Shown in pieces: positions 60,594 through 64,000 of a stretch of DNA of 64,000 bases. Made by a program: the position numbers and the translations under genes. Every line of letters starts with the position of its first letter. The first letter of the stretch is position 1. Source of the DNA: Paenibacillus_AM sp052180255 (GTDB lineage Bacteria; Bacillota; Bacilli; Paenibacillales; NBRC-103111); assembly GCF_052180255.1 (NCBI RefSeq), contig NZ_CP197466.1, positions 1,302,001-1,366,000 of the forward strand, read 5' to 3'. The notes under the pieces are model-generated. The model was not told where the DNA came from. It did no database searches and worked only from the letters and a program-made list of their open reading frames with translations.

Positions 60594-61892
60594 ATGTCCA
60601 AAATTACATTCTTAGGTGCAGGAAGCACCATATTTGCAAAAAATGTATTAGGCGATTGTATGCTTACGCCAGCGCTTCAAGGATTTGAATTGGCACTCTT
60701 TGATATCGATGCGGAGCGTTTGAAAGATTCAGAAAATATGCTCAATAATTTGAAGGTGACGCTCGGCAGTACTTGCAGGGTTAAAGCTTATACTGACCGA
60801 AAAGAAGCGCTGCGAGGGGCTGCATTTGTCGTCAATGCGATCCAGGTCGGTGGCTACGACCCGTGTACGATTACCGATTTTGAAATTCCGAAAAAATATG
60901 GCTTACGGCAAACAATTGCCGATACCATCGGAATCGGCGGCATTTTCCGTAATTTGCGCACGATCCCCGTCATGCTGGACTTCGCCAAGGATATTCAAGA
61001 GGTTTGTCCGGATGCCTGGTTTTTGAATTACACGAATCCGATGGCAGTTTTGACCAACGTCATGAACACCTACGGCGGTGTGAAGACGGTCGGCTTGTGC
61101 CATAGCGTTCAAGTATGCGTCCCACATATTTTCGAACATTTAGGTATGGATCACACCGGTGTTCAATGGAAAATTGCGGGCATTAACCACATGGCATGGC
61201 TGCTGGAAGTGACCAAAGATGGCGTTGATTTATATCCTGAAATCAAACAACGCGCCCGTGAAAAACAAAAAGAAATTCATGACGATATGGTGCGTTTCGA
61301 GCTGATGCATCGTTTTGGCTATTACATTACAGAGTCGTCCGAGCACAATGCTGAATACCATCCGTATTTTATTAAACGTAATTATCCCGAGCTCATTGAG
61401 AGATTTAATATTCCACTTGACGAGTATCCGCGCCGCTGTGTGAACCAGATCAACCGCTGGAAAACGATGAGGGAAGAACTAGTAAGCAACAAGAGTTTGA
61501 CACATAAAAGAACGCTTGAGTACGCGTCGTACATTTTTGAAGCGATGGAAACGAACAATCCGTTCAAAATCGGCGGCAACGTCATGAATACTGGGCTGAT
61601 CACCAATCTGCCGAAAGAAGCTTGTGTAGAAGTGCCTTGCCTGGTTGATGCGAGCGGAGTGACGCCGACTTTTGTCGGAGACCTTCCACCGCAATGTGCA
61701 GCGCTCAACAGAACGAATATTAACACGCAATTGCTCACAATCGAGGCAGCTATGACCGGGAAGAAAGAGCATATTTATCATGCTGCATTGCTGGACCCAC
61801 ACACGTCGGCCGAACTGTCGATCGACGAGATTGTGGCGATGTGCGATGACCTCATTGAAGCCCATGGCAATTGGCTTCCTGCGTTCAAGTAA
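60594..61892 (+). CDS. melA: Alpha-galactosidase, GH4 (NAD- and Mn-dependent)
   Basis: 432 residues, the length of Bacillus MelA. N-terminal Rossmann motif 'ITFLGAGSTIFAKNVLGD', GH4 signature 'NYTNPMAVLTNVM' and the alpha-galactosidase-specific 'CHS' metal motif in 'GLCHSVQ' (Cys169, His170), later 'WKIAGINHMAW'. It hydrolyses melibiose-type alpha-galactosides through an oxidation-elimination mechanism needing NAD+ and Mn2+. Aggagg precedes ATG 60594. The gene lies exactly between remnants of another, secreted protein and before the melEDC-type transporter. It is the second alpha-galactosidase in the locus, of an unrelated fold and mechanism. Confidence 0.94.
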   Translation: MSKITFLGAGSTIFAKNVLGDCMLTPALQGFELALFDIDAERLKDSENMLNNLKVTLGSTCRVKAYTDRKEALRGAAFVVNAIQVGGYDPCTITDFEIPKKYGLRQTIADTIGIGGIFRNLRTIPVMLDFAKDIQEVCPDAWFLNYTNPMAVLTNVMNTYGGVKTVGLCHSVQVCVPHIFEHLGMDHTGVQWKIAGINHMAWLLEVTKDGVDLYPEIKQRAREKQKEIHDDMVRFELMHRFGYYITESSEHNAEYHPYFIKRNYPELIERFNIPLDEYPRRCVNQINRWKTMREELVSNKSLTHKRTLEYASYIFEAMETNNPFKIGGNVMNTGLITNLPKEACVEVPCLVDASGVTPTFVGDLPPQCAALNRTNINTQLLTIEAAMTGKKEHIYHAALLDPHTSAELSIDEIVAMCDDLIEAHGNWLPAFK

Positions 61893-61896
61893 CAGA

Positions 61897-62118
61897 TATG
61901 CGCACAGCGAGAATAATTACAACCTTGGCAGACAGTATACGCGATTTACTGCAACGGTCGGCGTGGACGATGAAGTCGGTCCTAATGGCGCTGTTGTGTT
62001 TCAAGTATTTGCGGATGGTGTAAAAATTTATGACAGCGAAGCGATAATCGGTGGTGCGTTTGAATTATCAATGACCGTCCGATTGGTTGGATTCGAAGCT
62101 GTACAAATAAAGGGGATG
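61897..62118 (+). pseudogene. NPCBM carbohydrate-binding domain fragment
   Basis: Starting right at the melA stop, in another frame, about 74 codons read as the core of an NPCBM domain: 'AHSENNYNLGRQYTRFTATV', 'GVDDEVGPNGAVVFQVFADG', 'VKIYDSEAI'. The family pattern is (H)ANSEI-YDL--KY-RFTA-VG-DDEV-----VVFQV-ADG-KLYDS. It lacks the beginning of the domain ('GIGTH') and runs into the melE start codon before the domain's last strands. It has no start codon or ribosome site of its own. NPCBM modules are normally at the ends of secreted alpha-galactosidases and related enzymes, so this is the tail of a lost gene. Confidence 0.75.
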
Positions 62119-62125
62119 CTCGCTA

Positions 62126-63445
62126 ATGAAGAAAACTTGGTTAAGTCTAGTGGCTTTCATGTTGATTCTCTCGATTACATTAATGGGGTGCTCGCAGCGC
62201 CCAGAGGGCTCCGGCACGGCGAAAACAGAAGCACCGAAAGAAACGCCTAAATCGGAGGGCGGCAACCAAGCATCCGGTGGAGGAAACAAGACCAAGGTTA
62301 CCGTCTACAGTTCCGTCACTTTAAAATCCATTCAAGATGTTTATAAGCAAATTGCTGCGGATTTCTCTAAAGAAAACACGACCGTGGATGTTGACTTGCA
62401 ATTTCCGGGTTCCGAGTACGAGAACATTATGAAGGTCAAAATGGCCGCTACCGATTTACCGGATGTTTTTGACACTCACGGTTGGGCGATTATCCGTTAC
62501 GGTAAGTATCTGGCTGATTTGAAAGATCAACCGTGGGCGTCACAGCAGACGGATACGATCAAGAATGTTGTCACCGACAAAGACGGCAAATTGTACGCGC
62601 TTGTTCTTGCGGAAGCCAAAGATGGTTTGACATACAATGCGGATCTGCTCAAACAGTATAATATCGAGCCGCCTAAAACGTTCAATGAGCTGATGGCTGC
62701 TGCAGAAAAGATCAAATCGGCCAGCAATGGCGCAGTAACGCCCTTCTACTTCTCGGGTGTCGATGACTGGTTAATTGGTCAATTTTTTGATTACTTTGCA
62801 ACATCTGCGTTCATTAGTCCGCAGCAAAATGAAGCACAAAACCTGTTGGACGGCAAGTTTGACTGGCGGAAGTGGGATGTGCTGTCGGAGAAGTTCCTGG
62901 ACTTTTTCAACAAAGGATATATGAACAAAGATGTGCTTACCGCTAAGTACAGCGATTTACCGCAGCAATTCGCACAAGGGAAAGTCGCATTCTCCTTGCA
63001 GGGTCCTTCCTTCGCTGATGAAGTGCATAAAGTAAAACCGGATCTGAAAATTGGCTTTATGCCTGTACCTTCCATGGTTCAAGGCGATGAGCCTAACTTC
63101 TCCGGCGGCGAACGCTATACAATGGGCGTTTGGAAAGATAGTAAACAATTAAATGAAGCGAAGAAACTGGTCGCATTCTTTGCGAAGAAAGAAAATATGG
63201 AGAAAATTGCAAACGTAACTAAGCTTCCAGCGGGATTGAAAGGTATTGATTCAAAGCACGAATTCAGTGAGTTCTACAACAAGTATGCATCGGTTCGCGT
63301 TTTTCCTTATTTTGACCGTGTTTACTTGCCTAACGGCATGTGGGATGTCATGTGTAAAATGGGAACGTCGATGCTCGGCGGCGGTGTAACGCCAAAACAA
63401 TTCTCTGACAAAATGAAGCAAGAAGTAGAACGACTGCGCAAGTAG
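62126..63445 (+). CDS. melE: Alpha-galactoside ABC transporter binding lipoprotein
   Basis: 439 residues, family-1 solute-binding protein. Lipobox 'ITLMGCS' with the lipidated Cys near residue 22, a Gly/Lys/Glu-rich linker, then 'VTVYSSVTLKSIQDVYKQIAADF', 'LPDVFDTHGW', 'GVDDWLIGQFFDY' and 'FAQGKVAFSLQGP'. Position after melA and before a MalF-type permease matches the MelEDC (MsmE) order of Bacillus. It captures melibiose/raffinose-type sugars. ATG 62126 follows aagggg, and overlaps the end of the NPCBM fragment region. Confidence 0.85.
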   Translation: MKKTWLSLVAFMLILSITLMGCSQRPEGSGTAKTEAPKETPKSEGGNQASGGGNKTKVTVYSSVTLKSIQDVYKQIAADFSKENTTVDVDLQFPGSEYENIMKVKMAATDLPDVFDTHGWAIIRYGKYLADLKDQPWASQQTDTIKNVVTDKDGKLYALVLAEAKDGLTYNADLLKQYNIEPPKTFNELMAAAEKIKSASNGAVTPFYFSGVDDWLIGQFFDYFATSAFISPQQNEAQNLLDGKFDWRKWDVLSEKFLDFFNKGYMNKDVLTAKYSDLPQQFAQGKVAFSLQGPSFADEVHKVKPDLKIGFMPVPSMVQGDEPNFSGGERYTMGVWKDSKQLNEAKKLVAFFAKKENMEKIANVTKLPAGLKGIDSKHEFSEFYNKYASVRVFPYFDRVYLPNGMWDVMCKMGTSMLGGGVTPKQFSDKMKQEVERLRK

Positions 63446-63457
63446 TTCCTAGGGAGC

Positions 63458-63487
63458 TAAGGGGGAGGGGACCACTCCTCCTTTTAT
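63458..63487 (+). terminator. Weak hairpin between melE and melD
   Basis: ggaggg-gacca-ctcctcc followed by ttttatat. Probably a partial terminator or stability hairpin giving more binding protein than permease. Confidence 0.45.
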
Positions 63488-63515
63488 ATGTCAAAACGCA
63501 ATTGGAGGTAGCTAA

Positions 63516-64000
63516 ATGATCAACACGCAAAAAGGCAAACTCGGCCTTTCCGTTCAATCAAGCGCCAAGCGCAACGGTTTCAAACGTTGGCTTAACTCCC
63601 CTGCCGTCATGAACCTCTTGTATGTGCCTGCGCTGATGCTGTTTGGCATCTTTATTCTTTATCCTTTCATCAAAGGTATTCAAATCTCGTTTACAAACTG
63701 GGACGGTTACTCACAAGATTTCAAGTGGATTGGAATAGACAATTACCAGCGCATGCTGACGGATCCCGATATCGGCAGAGTCATCCGGAATACGTTTATT
63801 TATGGCGTAGGCAGCACCATCCTCCAAAATGTGGTCGGACTGGCCTATGCGCTGTTCTTGAATATGAGTTTTCGTCTCAAAGGAATTACCCGAACAATCA
63901 TTTACTTGCCGGTTATCATCAGCCCTCTCATTATGGGATACATTTGGTACTTTTTTTTCCAATATAATGGCGGGGCCATTAATGACGTTATTCAATTTTT
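63516..64000 (+). CDS. melD: Sugar ABC transporter permease (MelD/MalF-type), 5' part
   Basis: The frame starting at ATG 63516 (ggaggt 6 nt upstream) is open to the end of the window, 161 codons. It begins with a basic N-terminus, then the standard first helix 'LLYVPALMLFGIFILYPFIKG', 'ISFTNWDG', 'WIGIDNYQRMLTDPDIG' and further helices ('YLPVIISPLIMGYIWYFFFQ'), all typical for the MalF/UgpA class. The EAA loop is beyond the window. With MelE it should form the alpha-galactoside importer; a partner permease is expected next. Confidence 0.88.
   Translation, partial: MINTQKGKLGLSVQSSAKRNGFKRWLNSPAVMNLLYVPALMLFGIFILYPFIKGIQISFTNWDGYSQDFKWIGIDNYQRMLTDPDIGRVIRNTFIYGVGSTILQNVVGLAYALFLNMSFRLKGITRTIIYLPVIISPLIMGYIWYFFFQYNGGAINDVIQF

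Noticed and set aside
61780..62250. A 156-codon independent gene between melA and melE
   Set aside because: The first 37 codons are a frame shadow of melA and the last 40 a shadow of melE. Only the middle (61897-62118) has homology, as an NPCBM remnant, and there is no start signal.
1..64000. tRNA, rRNA, prophage or replication origin
   Set aside because: No cloverleaf arms, CCA-type ends, rRNA-like stretches, phage structural genes or DnaA-box clusters were noticed in either strand; intergenic gaps are short and mostly explained by terminators and promoters.

Overview
The window reads as a chromosomal segment of a low-to-mid GC Gram-positive spore-former of the Bacillales, most likely Paenibacillus or a close relative. 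Pointers are the ppdK–ccpN–yqfL gluconeogenesis block, a GlpP-type antiterminator next to glpK, HPr kinase, CcpA-type cre sites, several YesM/YesN-type two-component pairs, lipoprotein-only binding proteins and strong GGAGG ribosome binding sites. No rRNA, tRNA, CRISPR, phage or intact insertion sequence was seen. The theme is carbon scavenging: about half of the genes are sugar or polyol transporters, their regulators and the first catabolic enzymes.

Layout. 1-1020: 3' end of a secreted glycoside-hydrolase-like protein. 1-6.5 kb: gluconeogenesis (glpX divergent from ppdK, then the regulator ccpN and the PPDK kinase/phosphorylase yqfL). 6.5-14.7 kb: glycerol / glycerol-3-phosphate block (glpD, mgtC-like, a UgpAEB-like importer lacking its own ATPase, glpP, glpK). 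glpD and the importer each have a sigma-A-type promoter followed by a terminator-like leader hairpin, as expected for GlpP antitermination. 14.7-17.5 kb: O-acetylhomoserine sulfhydrylase and an NSS transporter. 17.8-24.2 kb: a Fe3+/sugar-phosphate-type ABC importer with its own two-component system. 24.4-26.4 kb: a lone kynureninase and a pentapeptide-repeat protein. 26.5-34.8 kb: a two-component system (the response regulator is split by one in-frame TGA), a sensor-type binding lipoprotein and mglBAC. 35-37.4 kb: aspartase and a divergent HPr-kinase-like gene. 37.4-37.9 kb: two inverted copies of a 123-124 bp structured repeat, each followed by a near-identical terminator; a third, diverged copy lies at 1086-1233. 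38-43.5 kb: a MacAB-like exporter with a large repeat-built secreted protein. 43.5-54 kb: the most unusual locus: ROK regulator with cre and palindromic operator, a second Fe3+-type importer, a secreted PIG-L deacetylase, an argininosuccinate-lyase homologue with altered active-site motifs, and a GlcNAc-type kinase. 54-56 kb: CheY, flavin reductase, sirtuin. 56-64 kb: an alpha-galactoside locus (two paralogous LacI regulators around a GH36 enzyme, then GH4 melA, melE and the start of melD). melA sits exactly between a signal-peptide remnant and an NPCBM-domain remnant, as if it had replaced a secreted enzyme gene.

How it fits together: glycerol, glycerol-3-P, galactosides and an unidentified conjugate are taken up and fed to triose phosphates, with PPDK/GlpX giving the gluconeogenic direction. 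CcpN boxes (glpX–ppdK), cre sites (43554, 60431, weaker ones at 25742 and 26529) and dedicated operators tie these to carbon status. All assignments are from reading the sequence; no database search was run.
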